From positions 1-64,000 of the forward strand of contig CAYMNB010000008.1 in assembly GCA_964391725.1 (NCBI GenBank): DNA of 64,000 nt. The letters run 5' to 3'. Each line of letters opens with the position of its first letter. The stretch's first letter is position 1. This document shows positions 17,454 to 25,269 of this stretch, piece after piece. The notes beneath the pieces are model-generated. The model searched no databases and had not been told where the DNA came from. It saw only the letters and a program-made list of their open reading frames with translations. Source of the DNA: SpSt-1165 sp964391725. Lineage in GTDB: Bacteria > Chloroflexota > Anaerolineae > Anaerolineales > Anaerolineaceae. The translations under genes were made by a program, and so were the position numbers.

Positions 17454-17492
17454 GTAGAATTATGGGCAACGTTCCCGCAGGAGTAATTCTAC
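17454..17492 (+). promoter_or_regulatory. Inverted repeat enclosing the ribosome-binding site of the amidotransferase gene
   Basis: Arms GTAGAATTA (17454-17462) and TAATTCTAC (17484-17492) match perfectly over 9 bases. The interval contains a second dyad GGG-caacgtt-CCC and the likely Shine-Dalgarno GCAGGAG at 17477-17483. If transcribed, the hairpin would hold the ribosome-binding site in its loop just before the ATG at 17496. It could also be an operator. Confidence 0.45.
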
Positions 17493-17495
17493 ACG

Positions 17496-18233
17496 ATGAA
17501 ATCCAGTACCTCCCCTCAGATCGGCATCTCGATTGGACATAATGCCAGCAGTCCACCGGTGTATGAATTGGGCGCCGCCTATCTGCAGGCTGTGACCATA
17601 GCCGGCGGCATCCCGCTGTTGCTGCCCACCTCACTGCCCCATGACAGCCTGTTATCACTTTTTCAGCAATGTTCCGGCTTGCTGCTGAGCGGTGGACGTG
17701 ATGTTGATCCCCTGCGTTATCAAACCCAGCCTGACCCGCGCGCCAAAGGCATTGACCATGACCGCGATGAAGCTGAAATTCTGCTGATCGAAACCGCCCT
17801 GGCAAACGGCATCCCCATCCTGGCAATCTGCCGCGGTATTCAAATCTTAAATGTCGCCATGGGCGGCAGCCTGTACCCCGATGTGATGCAGGACCATCCC
17901 GGGACACAAAAACATGATTTCTACCCCAATTTGCCGCGTGACGCCTATCGCCACACCATCACCCTTGCCTCCGGCAGCCTGCTCCAGACCATCATGAATA
18001 CCGACACGATTCAGGTGAACAGTCTGCATCATCAATCCGTCAAGGTGCCCGCGTCTGGTCTGCAAGTTGTCGGCAATGCTGAAGACGGCGTGATCGAAGC
18101 CGTGGTCGCGAAAGACGGAAAATGGATCATCGGTGTGCAGTGGCATCCAGAGTGCCTGCCACAAGACAAACATGCCCAACAATTGTTCTCTGCGTTCATT
18201 GAGGCCGCCAAGAATCGGCAGAGCCAGGCATGA
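17496..18233 (+). CDS. Class I glutamine amidotransferase-like hydrolase, peptidase C26 (PuuD-like)
   Basis: A 245-residue protein of the gamma-glutamyl-gamma-aminobutyrate hydrolase family. The catalytic triad is visible: C112 in AICRGIQ, and H217 and E219 in WHPE. LLSGGRDVDP at about 64-72 is the family's oxyanion loop. PuuD cleaves gamma-Glu-GABA in putrescine breakdown, but no other putrescine gene is nearby, so the real substrate may be another gamma-glutamyl compound. It overlaps murI by 4 bases (ATGA), so both genes, each acting on glutamate chemistry, are coupled. AGGAG lies 12 bases before the ATG inside an inverted repeat. Confidence 0.9.
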   Translation: MKSSTSPQIGISIGHNASSPPVYELGAAYLQAVTIAGGIPLLLPTSLPHDSLLSLFQQCSGLLLSGGRDVDPLRYQTQPDPRAKGIDHDRDEAEILLIETALANGIPILAICRGIQILNVAMGGSLYPDVMQDHPGTQKHDFYPNLPRDAYRHTITLASGSLLQTIMNTDTIQVNSLHHQSVKVPASGLQVVGNAEDGVIEAVVAKDGKWIIGVQWHPECLPQDKHAQQLFSAFIEAAKNRQSQA

Positions 18234-19042
18234 TCGGTTTCTTCGATTCAGGCGTGGGCGGTTTGTCCATCTACCGCGCAGTGCATCAATTACTGCCGCA
18301 ATTCCCCACCATGTACGCAGCCGATAATGCCCACGTGCCCTATGGGCCGCGTACCCATCAGCAGGTACGCCAATTTACCACTGCTATTGTTCGCTTTCTC
18401 ATCAACCATAACGCCAATCCCATTATCATCGCCTGTAACACCGCTTCAGGCGCTTCTTTGCAGTATCTGCGCAATCAGTTTCCATTGACCCACTTTATCG
18501 GCCTGGTGCCTGCTATCAAACCTGCCGCTGAAACCACCCGCACAGGCCGTATTGGTGTGCTGGCCACACCCGGCACATTCCGCGGAAGGCTATATATGCA
18601 GGTAAAAACACAATTTGCCAGCAATGTGGTCGTTTACCAGGATACCTGCCCCGGGTTGGTGGAAGAAATTGAAAACGGTCGCGTTAATCAACCAACCGCA
18701 CGCGGTATTCTGGAGCATGCTTTGAAGCCGATGATCGCCATGAACATTGATCGCCTGGTGCTTGGCTGCACCCACTATCCGTTCGCAGCAGAGGTGATTC
18801 GCGACATTATCGGTAACCAGATCGAGATCATTGAACCAGGCCAGGCGATTGCGCGGCGTACACAATTCATCATTAACAACAACCCCGCATTACAAACAGC
18901 GGAAGACAATCCCCCTCACCGGTTTCTCAGCACCGGCAACACAGCGGTGTTAACCAACGCGCTTGCATGCCTGTTGGGTTGGCATGATATCCAGGTTGAG
19001 CCGTTGGTGTGGCGTAACAGTCTCCAGGTCGAACCTGCCTGA
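18230..19042 (+). CDS. murI: Glutamate racemase
   Basis: A 270-residue protein with the family's two catalytic cysteines, C69 in IIACNTAS and C180 in LGCTHYP. The N-terminal IGFFDSGVGGLS holds the substrate loop and YAADNAHVPYGPR follows. MurI makes D-glutamate for peptidoglycan. Its ATG overlaps the stop of the amidotransferase gene by 4 bases. Its stop abuts the stop of the convergent rnz gene with no spacing, forming TGATCA. The last ~20 residues extend beyond the usual family end. Confidence 0.95.
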   Translation: MIGFFDSGVGGLSIYRAVHQLLPQFPTMYAADNAHVPYGPRTHQQVRQFTTAIVRFLINHNANPIIIACNTASGASLQYLRNQFPLTHFIGLVPAIKPAAETTRTGRIGVLATPGTFRGRLYMQVKTQFASNVVVYQDTCPGLVEEIENGRVNQPTARGILEHALKPMIAMNIDRLVLGCTHYPFAAEVIRDIIGNQIEIIEPGQAIARRTQFIINNNPALQTAEDNPPHRFLSTGNTAVLTNALACLLGWHDIQVEPLVWRNSLQVEPA

Positions 19043-19972
19043 TCAGTCCTCACCACTCTCGCGTTTGACCTCGAACACATCCAAATCACGTGCCACAAAA
19101 CTGTTCTCAAAAACAGCGCGCGCTTCTTTGATCACATCCCGCTCGCGATACCGCCGCGAAATGTGGGTTAGCACCAGTTTTTTTATGTTGGCGTCTCTGG
19201 CAAACTCTGCCGCCTGCCGTGCCGTTAGGTGCCCAAAATCACCGGCCATCTCTCGCTCAGTTTCCAGGTAGGTGGCTTCAGACACCAGCAGATCAAGATC
19301 TTTCAGGACATCCTTGAGGGCATAAATATCACCGACATCACCGGTGAACCCGATGCGCACACCTGGGCGGAATTCTCCGAGTACCATCTCAGGCTCAATC
19401 ACACGACCATCTGGCAGTGTCACCGCTTTACCATTCACCAGATCGCGCCGCCAAGGACCCGGCGGGATTGCCAGCGCCTCTGCTTTCTCAGGTAAAAACG
19501 GATAGCGGCCTGATTCCTCAAACAAATACCCAAGGCTGTCAGCCCCGCGGTGAGACACAGAAAAAGCGCTGACCTTCAGGTCTTCTGTTTCAAAGAAAAC
19601 ACCGGCAGAAATCACATGCAAATTGATCGGCATAGGCGGCTTGGCTTTGCGTAGCACCACATCGTAGATCAGGCTCTCGACCCGCTCCAGGGTTCTCTCC
19701 GCGCCGTAAATATCCAGTTGATCCATCGATTCCCAGCGAGCCAGCGTTGAGATCAAACCGCCAATCCCTAATATATGATCCAGATGGTTATGCGTCAACA
19801 AGATATTGCTGAGGCGTTTAAAACCGATCCCGGAAGTCAAGATCTGTCGTTGGGTGCCTTCGCCGCAATCAAGTAAGAAACGATGTTCGCCGTGTTTTAT
19901 CACCTGCGCCGGTAATCCCCGCTGAATAGAGGGCGCAGATGCTGATGTACCTAAGAAAATGATTTCAAACAA
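19043..19972 (-). CDS. rnz: Ribonuclease Z (tRNA 3' endonuclease)
   Basis: A 309-residue metallo-beta-lactamase-fold RNase. The N-terminus FEIIFLGTSASAPS is typical, THNHLDH gives metal ligands H61, H63, D65 and H66, and IGFTGDVGD supplies the bridging Asp. LTHISRRY is the C-terminal His motif of RNase Z. It trims the 3' end of tRNA precursors that lack an encoded CCA, which fits the tRNA-Arg gene at 21065-21138 with no CCA. The start is a TTG at 19972; no in-frame ATG fits, because an upstream one is followed by a TAG. Confidence 0.94.
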   Translation of the reverse strand: MFEIIFLGTSASAPSIQRGLPAQVIKHGEHRFLLDCGEGTQRQILTSGIGFKRLSNILLTHNHLDHILGIGGLISTLARWESMDQLDIYGAERTLERVESLIYDVVLRKAKPPMPINLHVISAGVFFETEDLKVSAFSVSHRGADSLGYLFEESGRYPFLPEKAEALAIPPGPWRRDLVNGKAVTLPDGRVIEPEMVLGEFRPGVRIGFTGDVGDIYALKDVLKDLDLLVSEATYLETEREMAGDFGHLTARQAAEFARDANIKKLVLTHISRRYRERDVIKEARAVFENSFVARDLDVFEVKRESGED

Positions 19973-20053
19973 TCTACCAATACCGCCTGTCTTCGTTCAT
20001 CAAAACCCTTTCAATTTTACCAGAGGTTTCGCGGATTATTAGAAACCGCTTTT

Positions 20054-20082
20054 TTGACACGCCAAACTGTCCACCTTATAAT
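20054..20082 (+). promoter_or_regulatory. Consensus promoter of the TPR-protein gene
   Basis: TTGACA at 20054-20059, a 17-base spacer and TATAAT at 20077-20082, perfect in both hexamers. The leader to the ATG at 20110 is about 20 bases and contains AAAGGA. Confidence 0.8.
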
Positions 20083-20109
20083 CAACAACAGTGAAATAAA
20101 GGAAAACCG

Positions 20110-21060
20110 ATGCAGAAGAAAAATCAACAGGACAATCCGGCGTTGCGCATGATGGAAAATGGCGATTACGAAGGCGCAAAACAAGCCCTGCTGCAGTCAC
20201 TGGCAATTAACCAGGAAATTTTCGGCCCCAACAGCTCCGAAGTGGGTGAAGACCACCGCAATTTGGGCGCGGTCTATTACCGCATGCTGGATATTGACCA
20301 GGCAAAAGAACATTTTGAAACCGCACTCAGCATTGATCTGGAGTGCTTTGGCAGCAAAGACCCGCAAGTGGCGGTCGACCTGGCAAATCTTGCCAATACC
20401 TTGCAGGAATTGGGGGAATGGGAGCCGGCAGAGAGCCTTTTCCGGCAGGCATTGGCCATTGATCAGCAACAATATGGCGAAGACAGTCTGGAAACGTCCA
20501 ACCACCTGTCCGCTCTCGGTGGGCTGGCCTATCGCCGCGGAGACAATGATCAAGCACAATCATTCTATGAATCGGCCTTAGCCATTGTTCGAAAACAGTT
20601 GGGGAACCGCCACCGCGAAACTGCTATCCTCCTTTCCAGTTTGGGTATGGTGAACCAGCTATTGGATGCCAATGACGCCGCCTTATCCAATTTTCAGGAA
20701 GCGCTCCAGATTGCCCAGGCAGTGTTTGGAGATCAGCACCGCTACCTCGCATCGCTGCATAACCATATTGGTGGTGTTCACCAACAAACACATAAATTCA
20801 CCGCCGCTATTCAAGCGTACCAGACCGCGCTGGAAATCGATCAGAGTATTTTGCGCAACCAGCCCCACCCCAGCCTGGCTCGTGACTTGAACAACCTTGG
20901 TTCCGCCTATGAACAGGATGGGCAATATGAACAGGCGCTATCGTTTTACCGTCAAGCTGCCCAGATGCTGGAGCATTTGTTGACAGCCCGACATCCTCAT
21001 GTAAATGGCATCAAACAAAACATCCAGCGAGTTGAAGATCTTCTCAGTAAGAAAGAATAA
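20110..21060 (+). CDS. Tetratricopeptide-repeat protein (kinesin-light-chain-like repeats)
   Basis: A 316-residue protein made almost wholly of 42-residue TPR repeats of the kinesin-light-chain type, about seven in all. Each has a core such as DHRNLGAVYYRMLDIDQAKEHFETALSI, and every repeat ends in an F/YG or similar turn (NQEIFGPNSSEV, DLECFGSKDPQV, DQQQYGEDSLET). There is no signal peptide, enzyme motif or membrane segment, so it is a cytoplasmic scaffold. A perfect promoter (20054-20082) and AAAGGA give it a strong independent start. Its 3' end lies 4 bases from the tRNA-Arg gene on the other strand. Confidence 0.88.
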   Translation: MQKKNQQDNPALRMMENGDYEGAKQALLQSLAINQEIFGPNSSEVGEDHRNLGAVYYRMLDIDQAKEHFETALSIDLECFGSKDPQVAVDLANLANTLQELGEWEPAESLFRQALAIDQQQYGEDSLETSNHLSALGGLAYRRGDNDQAQSFYESALAIVRKQLGNRHRETAILLSSLGMVNQLLDANDAALSNFQEALQIAQAVFGDQHRYLASLHNHIGGVHQQTHKFTAAIQAYQTALEIDQSILRNQPHPSLARDLNNLGSAYEQDGQYEQALSFYRQAAQMLEHLLTARHPHVNGIKQNIQRVEDLLSKKE

Positions 21061-21064
21061 AAAA

Positions 21065-21138
21065 CGCCCCGGGCAGGATTCGAACCCACAACCTAGGCGT
21101 TAGGAGTGCCTTGCTCTATCCATTTGAGCCACCGGGGC
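21065..21138 (-). tRNA. tRNA-Arg (anticodon CCU)
   Basis: On the minus strand the 74-base gene folds as a cloverleaf. The acceptor stem is GCCCCGG/CCGGGGC with discriminator G, the D stem is GCTC/GAGC, the anticodon loop is CTCCTAA and the T loop is TTCGAAT. The anticodon CCU (21102-21104) reads AGG. Position 31:39 is an A-C mismatch, so the anticodon stem has four good pairs. CCA is not encoded. A promoter with extended -10 TGCTATAAT lies at 21159-21187. Confidence 0.95.
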
Positions 21139-21158
21139 AGTTTTTGTAGTCAGGCGAA

Positions 21159-21187
21159 ATTATAGCATCAATAACACCCGCCTTCAA
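21159..21187 (-). promoter_or_regulatory. Promoter of tRNA-Arg
   Basis: Minus-strand TTGAAG (21182-21187), a 17-base spacer and TATAAT (21159-21164) preceded by TGC. It sits 20 bases upstream of the mature tRNA 5' end. Confidence 0.6.
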
Positions 21188-21280
21188 GTTTTTTTGGGAA
21201 GCCAGGGTTGGATGATGTATAATCATGGCACAGATTTTTTCGGCAGGAACATGTCATTCCAGCCACACGAAGGATGATTG

Positions 21281-21769
21281 ATGGAACACCTATGGTCGCC
21301 ATGGCGCATGCAATATATTTTGAGTAACAAAGAGGAAAACGGCTGCGTATTCTGTGATGTACTGACGCAGGATGACAATGTCGATAACTTGATCATCGCG
21401 CGTGGTGAACACGCTTACGTCATCCTTAACAAGTTTCCCTATAACACCGGGCATACGCTTATCATTCCCTATCAGCACACCGTAAGTTATGAAGACCTGA
21501 CGCCAGCCTGCCGTGCCGAAATAATGGAATTGATCAACCAGGCCACCAAAGTTTTGCGCGCTGTTTACAATCCGCAGGCTTTCAACATCGGTGCCAACAT
21601 CGGCGCAGCAGCCGGTGCAGGTATCGCCCCACATGTGCATTTTCATATCCTCCCCCGCTGGGAAGGCGACACCAATTTTCTCACCACCGTCGCACAAACC
21701 CGCATCATCCCTGAAGATCTGGCTGAGAGTTACTGCCGCATCCTGGCTGCCTGGCAGGCCCAATCTTAA
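21281..21769 (+). CDS. HIT-family nucleotide hydrolase/phosphorylase
   Basis: About 162 residues. The histidine-triad motif HVHFHILPRW is near residues 117-126, and a CVFC pair sits in the N-terminal segment (NGCVFCDVL). VILNKFPYNTGHTLIIP matches the branch of HIT proteins acting on diadenosine tetraphosphate (AP4A hydrolase or phosphorylase). I chose the ATG at 21281 because GAAGGA lies about 6 bases before it; a TTG one codon upstream is also in frame. The consensus promoter of the following rpsU gene begins 9 bases after its stop. Confidence 0.9.
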   Translation: MEHLWSPWRMQYILSNKEENGCVFCDVLTQDDNVDNLIIARGEHAYVILNKFPYNTGHTLIIPYQHTVSYEDLTPACRAEIMELINQATKVLRAVYNPQAFNIGANIGAAAGAGIAPHVHFHILPRWEGDTNFLTTVAQTRIIPEDLAESYCRILAAWQAQS

Positions 21770-21778
21770 GAAATTGCT

Positions 21779-21808
21779 TTGACAAAATCACCCAAAATCG
21801 TTTATAAT
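21779..21808 (+). promoter_or_regulatory. Consensus promoter of the rpsU leader
   Basis: TTGACA at 21779-21784, an 18-base spacer and TATAAT at 21803-21808, perfect in both hexamers. The transcript would start near 21815, about 170 bases before rpsU. Confidence 0.82.
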
Positions 21809-21814
21809 AAGGCA

Positions 21815-21985
21815 TAGGTGGATTTCCACCTGTATTTGCTCGTTTTAGTTCGAATTGCAGGAGATTGCATGTAAAAGCTCCGTTTTATGCTGGATTTGAT
21901 ACTTAACCCGGTTCGGGCGTGTCATCGCCAGCCGGGTTTTTTTATGCGATCACCAATCTGGCACAGGATGGAGGTGAATTTCTGA
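21815..21985 (+). promoter_or_regulatory. rpsU leader with start-stop mini-ORF and internal terminator
   Basis: The untranslated leader contains, in order, a small hairpin GGTGGA/TCCACC near 21817-21834 and a good Shine-Dalgarno AGGAG at 21859-21863. Five bases later comes ATG-TAA (21869-21874), a one-codon ORF, and then an intrinsic terminator at 21905-21943. rpsU has its own GGAGGTG before its ATG at 21986. The layout suggests transcription attenuation of rpsU-infA or a short stable RNA. I do not recognise a known leader family. Confidence 0.6.
21905..21943 (+). terminator. Intrinsic terminator within the rpsU leader
   Basis: AACCCGG pairs with CCGGGTT, with an inner GGCG/CGCC stem. Seven T residues follow at 21937-21943. 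It lies between the consensus promoter and rpsU, so some transcripts should stop before the coding region. Confidence 0.75.
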
Positions 21986-22171
21986 ATGCCAACCGTAGTT
22001 TTACGTTCTAATGAAGGTCAGGATCAATTGCTGCGGCGTTTTCGCAAGAAAGTCGTCAAAAGCGGTGTCCTTTCCACCATCCGCAACAAACGCTGGTTCA
22101 CACCCCCCAGTGAACAGCGCCGTATTGATAAGAAAAAAGCACAGCGCCGCAGCCGTAGAAAGACCTATTAA
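21986..22171 (+). CDS. rpsU: 30S ribosomal protein S21
   Basis: A 61-residue, highly basic protein matching S21: the N-terminal VVLRSNEGQDQLLRRFRKKV and the Arg/Lys-rich tail KKAQRRSRRKTY. It joins the 30S platform near the anti-Shine-Dalgarno helix. GGAGGTG precedes the ATG. It is followed 45 bases later by infA, and both share the leader promoter at 21779-21808. Expression probably depends on read-through of the leader terminator. Confidence 0.96.
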   Translation: MPTVVLRSNEGQDQLLRRFRKKVVKSGVLSTIRNKRWFTPPSEQRRIDKKKAQRRSRRKTY

Positions 22172-22215
22172 ACCCATGCGGCCTGCCAATGTGCAACAGA
22201 AATGACGAGGAGTCA

Positions 22216-22470
22216 ATGGCAAAAGAAGAAGATAAGATAACCGTAGAAGGAACGATCGTAGAAGCATTACCCGGAACACAGTTTCGGGTTGCACTCGATG
22301 ACAGTGAACATGAAATCCTTGCTTATCTCTCAGGCAAAATGCGCAAGAATTATATCCGCATCCTGCTGGGAGACCGTGTCAAATTGGATATGTCACCCTA
22401 TGACCTGACACGTGGACGGATCGTTTACCGTTACAAAAAAGTTCGCTCTTTCGGTGAATCTGAGCAATAA
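22216..22470 (+). CDS. infA: Translation initiation factor IF-1
   Basis: An 84-residue S1/OB-fold protein. KITVEGTIVEALPGTQFRVAL, SGKMRKNYIRILLGDRVKLDMSPYDLTRGRIVYRYK is the IF-1 core. The C-terminal extension KVRSFGESEQ makes it about ten residues longer than usual. I chose the ATG at 22216 (MAKEEDK) because GAGGAG precedes it; upstream in-frame codons do not match the family. IF-1 is usually in the spc ribosomal operon; here it follows rpsU. A terminator at 22539-22574 ends the unit. Confidence 0.95.
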   Translation: MAKEEDKITVEGTIVEALPGTQFRVALDDSEHEILAYLSGKMRKNYIRILLGDRVKLDMSPYDLTRGRIVYRYKKVRSFGESEQ

Positions 22471-22538
22471 TCAGAGTTCCCTTCTGATACGATGACTCCT
22501 GGATTGCCAGTGTAGTCTGGCAGAATATGGCTGTAATT

Positions 22539-22574
22539 AAACAGTGAGAAGAGATTCTTTTCACTGTTTTTTTT
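22539..22574 (+). terminator. Intrinsic terminator after infA
   Basis: Stem AAACAGTGA / TCACTGTTT, extended inward by three or four further pairs, with eight T residues at its end. It closes the rpsU-infA unit about 70 bases after the infA stop. Confidence 0.88.
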
Positions 22575-22656
22575 CAGCCCCAAAACCAGCTTCCTCCACA
22601 GTACCTGAAGGTATAATTAACAACGAAAAGCCACCCCCAATGACAGGAGCACAACC

Positions 22657-23883
22657 GTGAGCCATTTAATCGATCGCTTTCTTGCCTATGTGCAAATTGA
22701 CACCACCTCTGACTTCACCTCTCCCTCCAACCCCAGCACCAAAAAACAGTTCGACCTTGCGAACATACTGAAGCAGGAATGTGAGCAGTTAGGCCTCGCC
22801 AACATCGTCCTGACAGACAAATGCCACTTACTGGCGGAACTGCCCGCCAATACTGACAAAACTATACCGGTCATCGGTTTCAATGCGCACATGGACACCA
22901 GCCCTGATTTCTCCGGCACCAATGTTGACCCACGTATCATCCATTATCAGGGCGGTGAGATTGTGTTGAATGAAGAAACCAATGTCATTCTATCGCCAGA
23001 GCAGTTTCCTGTGATGAAGGACATGGTTGGTCTGCATTTGATCGTACCGGACGGGACAACGTTGCTGGGCGCAGATGACAAAGCTGGTATTGCTGAGATC
23101 ATGACCGCCATCGAATACCTGGTAGAACACCCAGAAATCGAACACGGCACCATCAAGATCTGCTTCACCCCCGATGAAGAGATCGGCCGTGGTGTGCACC
23201 ACTTTGAATACGACCTGTTCGGCGCTGATTTTGCTTATACATTGGACGGCGGCTGTTTGGGCACGATCACTTACGAGAATTTCAATGCCGCCCATGTCGA
23301 AATCAACATCCGCGGACGCAGCATCCATCCCGGCACAGCCAAAAACCAGATGATTAATGCCCTGCGCGTGGCGATGGAGCTCGAAAGCCTTCTGCCTGCT
23401 GCCGCCCGGCCGGAATACACTGAAAAATTTGAGGGATTTTTCCACCTGACCCGCATGGAAGGCAGCGTGCCGCTGGCGCATTGTGAATACATTCTGCGTG
23501 ATCATGACATGCAGAAATTTCAGCAGAAAAAAGAATTGATGCAAAAAGCCTGCGACTTTCTCAATGCTAAGTATGGTGAAGGTACCGTGGAATGTAAGCT
23601 CACTGATTCTTATTACAATATGCGCGAAAAGATTGAACCGGTCATGCACATCGTTGAGAACGCCATTGAAGCTATGCGTTGCCTCGATATTGAGCCCAGA
23701 ATTGAACCGATCCGCGGCGGCACGGATGGCGCACAAATGAGTTATCAAGGGTTGCCAACCCCCAACCTGTTCGATGGTTCTTACAACGGCCACGGACCGT
23801 ATGAATTTGCCGTGGTTGAGCACATGGAACTGGCTGTAAAGACCATGCTCAAGATCATTGAACGCTACACACAGGCAGCGTAA
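22657..23883 (+). CDS. pepT: Peptidase T (tripeptide aminopeptidase)
   Basis: A 408-residue M20 metallopeptidase. Metal and catalytic residues are present: H78 and D80 in NAHMDTS, the bridging D140 in GADDKAG, E174-E175 in FTPDEEIG, and the dimerisation domain from about residue 215 (IHPGTAKNQMINA). PepT removes the N-terminal residue from tripeptides in the cytoplasm. It starts with GTG preceded by AGGAG, and a TATAAT at 22612-22617 lies upstream. It has no operon partner. Confidence 0.95.
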   Translation: MSHLIDRFLAYVQIDTTSDFTSPSNPSTKKQFDLANILKQECEQLGLANIVLTDKCHLLAELPANTDKTIPVIGFNAHMDTSPDFSGTNVDPRIIHYQGGEIVLNEETNVILSPEQFPVMKDMVGLHLIVPDGTTLLGADDKAGIAEIMTAIEYLVEHPEIEHGTIKICFTPDEEIGRGVHHFEYDLFGADFAYTLDGGCLGTITYENFNAAHVEINIRGRSIHPGTAKNQMINALRVAMELESLLPAAARPEYTEKFEGFFHLTRMEGSVPLAHCEYILRDHDMQKFQQKKELMQKACDFLNAKYGEGTVECKLTDSYYNMREKIEPVMHIVENAIEAMRCLDIEPRIEPIRGGTDGAQMSYQGLPTPNLFDGSYNGHGPYEFAVVEHMELAVKTMLKIIERYTQAA

Positions 23884-24019
23884 TAAGCAATTGTATCGTT
23901 GTCTGAAAGAGCAATGGGCAAATATCAGTAACGGTGGTTAATGTGCTGCCACCGCAAAATGTTTACCACTTTCTTCAGGCAGGCCTAATGACACCACAAA
24001 AAACAATGGGAAGATAACA

Positions 24020-24047
24020 GTAGAGGCGGTAGATCTACCGCCTCTAC
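24020..24047. repeat. 28-bp perfect palindrome between convergent genes
   Basis: The arms GTAGAGGCGGTAGA and TCTACCGCCTCTAC (14 bases each) are exact reverse complements with no spacer. The element lies between the 3' ends of pepT and the convergent aminotransferase gene. It lacks a T-run, so it is not a typical intrinsic terminator. It resembles the short GC-rich palindromes dispersed between genes in several Chloroflexi genomes. It is the only copy I see in this window. Confidence 0.7.
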
Positions 24048-24107
24048 CTAAACTCTACTCACTTTGCTTTTCATTACAGGTAAACACAGGATAGCAACCG
24101 ACATCTG

Positions 24108-25196
24108 TCAGGAAATAACTTCCTCGATCACATCCAGCGCCTGCTGCACCAGTTCCATGCGCGCCTGATGCCCCATGTGACCCAGACGGAATACCTTGCC
24201 AGCCATAGGCCCATAACTGCCCCCCACCACCAGGCCGTGAGACCGCAAAGCAGCATCGAAATCTGCCCACTGCCACCCCTCCGCCACATTAACTGCCGTG
24301 ACCGTAGGTGAAGCAATAGCGCCATCCGCATAAAAAAGTGTCAGTCCCATATCCACCAGACGTTGGCGGCAGTATTGCGCGACCTGTTCATGGCGTGCAA
24401 AGACCGCCGGCAAACCTTCCGCCAAAATCAACCCAACCGCTGCCTTGATGACTGCCACGCCCTGCCAATACGGGGTATAGGGGAAATTCCCCGGCGCTTG
24501 CAGCGCCGAAGCAAACGGCAGAAAAGCATCATAGCCGGCATAACCCACCTGTTTGATGATCTCCCACGCAACAGGGCTCACCGCGATCATGGACATACTG
24601 GGCGGAGCGGACAACGCCTTTTGTGAACCGCCCAAGGACAGATCAACCCCCCAATCATCAGTCTCCACCGGTGCGCCTGCCATGCTTGCCACACAATCCA
24701 TATACAACAAAGGCACTCGATATTTCTTTTTCAACGCACCAATCTCAGCGATCGGGTTCAATGTGCCAGAGGGGGTTTCGCAGTGCACCACAGTGATCAT
24801 CTTTGGTTTGAATTCTTTGATGGCATCTTCAATCACATCAAATTGGCCAAAAGTTGCATTAAAAGGGAATTCGACCAGACGGGTTTCTGCCCCCACCTTC
24901 TGCGCCATCTCGCAGATGCCGCTGCCAAACACGCCTGTCGAAAGCGAAAGCACCCGGTCACCCGGCAGTAAGACACTATTCAAGGCACCCCATAATGCGA
25001 TCATGCCCTCGCCGGTATGCAGTATGACCTCGTTTTGTGTGCCAAGGATGGTCTGCATCATACCCGCCGTAGCGCGGTACATTTGCAAAAATTCTTCTTC
25101 AATATCCGGCGAGCCGAAGTCGGTTAAATAAGCTTGCAGCACTTCCTTGGGCACTGATACCGGGCCAGGCACCATCGGAATTGGATAGGTTTCCAT
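24108..25196 (-). CDS. Alanine-glyoxylate/serine-pyruvate-type aminotransferase
   Basis: A 362-residue class V PLP enzyme. The N-terminus PMVPGPVSVPKEVLQA is the family opening. HTGEGMIALWGAL binds the phosphate, MDCVASMAGAPVETDDW holds the Asp that pairs with the pyridine nitrogen, and GGSQKALSAPPS carries the Schiff-base K193. The family includes serine-glyoxylate, alanine-glyoxylate and phosphoserine-type transaminases as well as hydrogenase subunits; the substrate cannot be set from sequence alone. AAGGAG lies 6 bases before the ATG. It follows a terminator at 25222-25249, so it is probably transcribed alone. Confidence 0.9.
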   Translation of the reverse strand: METYPIPMVPGPVSVPKEVLQAYLTDFGSPDIEEEFLQMYRATAGMMQTILGTQNEVILHTGEGMIALWGALNSVLLPGDRVLSLSTGVFGSGICEMAQKVGAETRLVEFPFNATFGQFDVIEDAIKEFKPKMITVVHCETPSGTLNPIAEIGALKKKYRVPLLYMDCVASMAGAPVETDDWGVDLSLGGSQKALSAPPSMSMIAVSPVAWEIIKQVGYAGYDAFLPFASALQAPGNFPYTPYWQGVAVIKAAVGLILAEGLPAVFARHEQVAQYCRQRLVDMGLTLFYADGAIASPTVTAVNVAEGWQWADFDAALRSHGLVVGGSYGPMAGKVFRLGHMGHQARMELVQQALDVIEEVIS

Positions 25197-25221
25197 TCGT
25201 AACTCCTTAATTCATTTACAC

Positions 25222-25249
25222 AAAAAAGGGAGGCTGCCCTCCCTTTTTT
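25222..25249 (-). terminator. Intrinsic terminator after the acidic lipoprotein gene
   Basis: AAAAAAGGGAGG pairs perfectly with CCTCCCTTTTTT around a 4-base loop, giving a 12-bp stem with T-runs on both strands. It lies between the lipoprotein stop and the aminotransferase start on the same strand. Confidence 0.9.
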
Positions 25250-25269
25250 GCTTCTCTCTGCATACCCAC

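Noticed and set aside
22990..23823. 277-codon frame antisense to pepT
   Set aside because: It mirrors the conserved peptidase in the opposite frame and has no start context or family.
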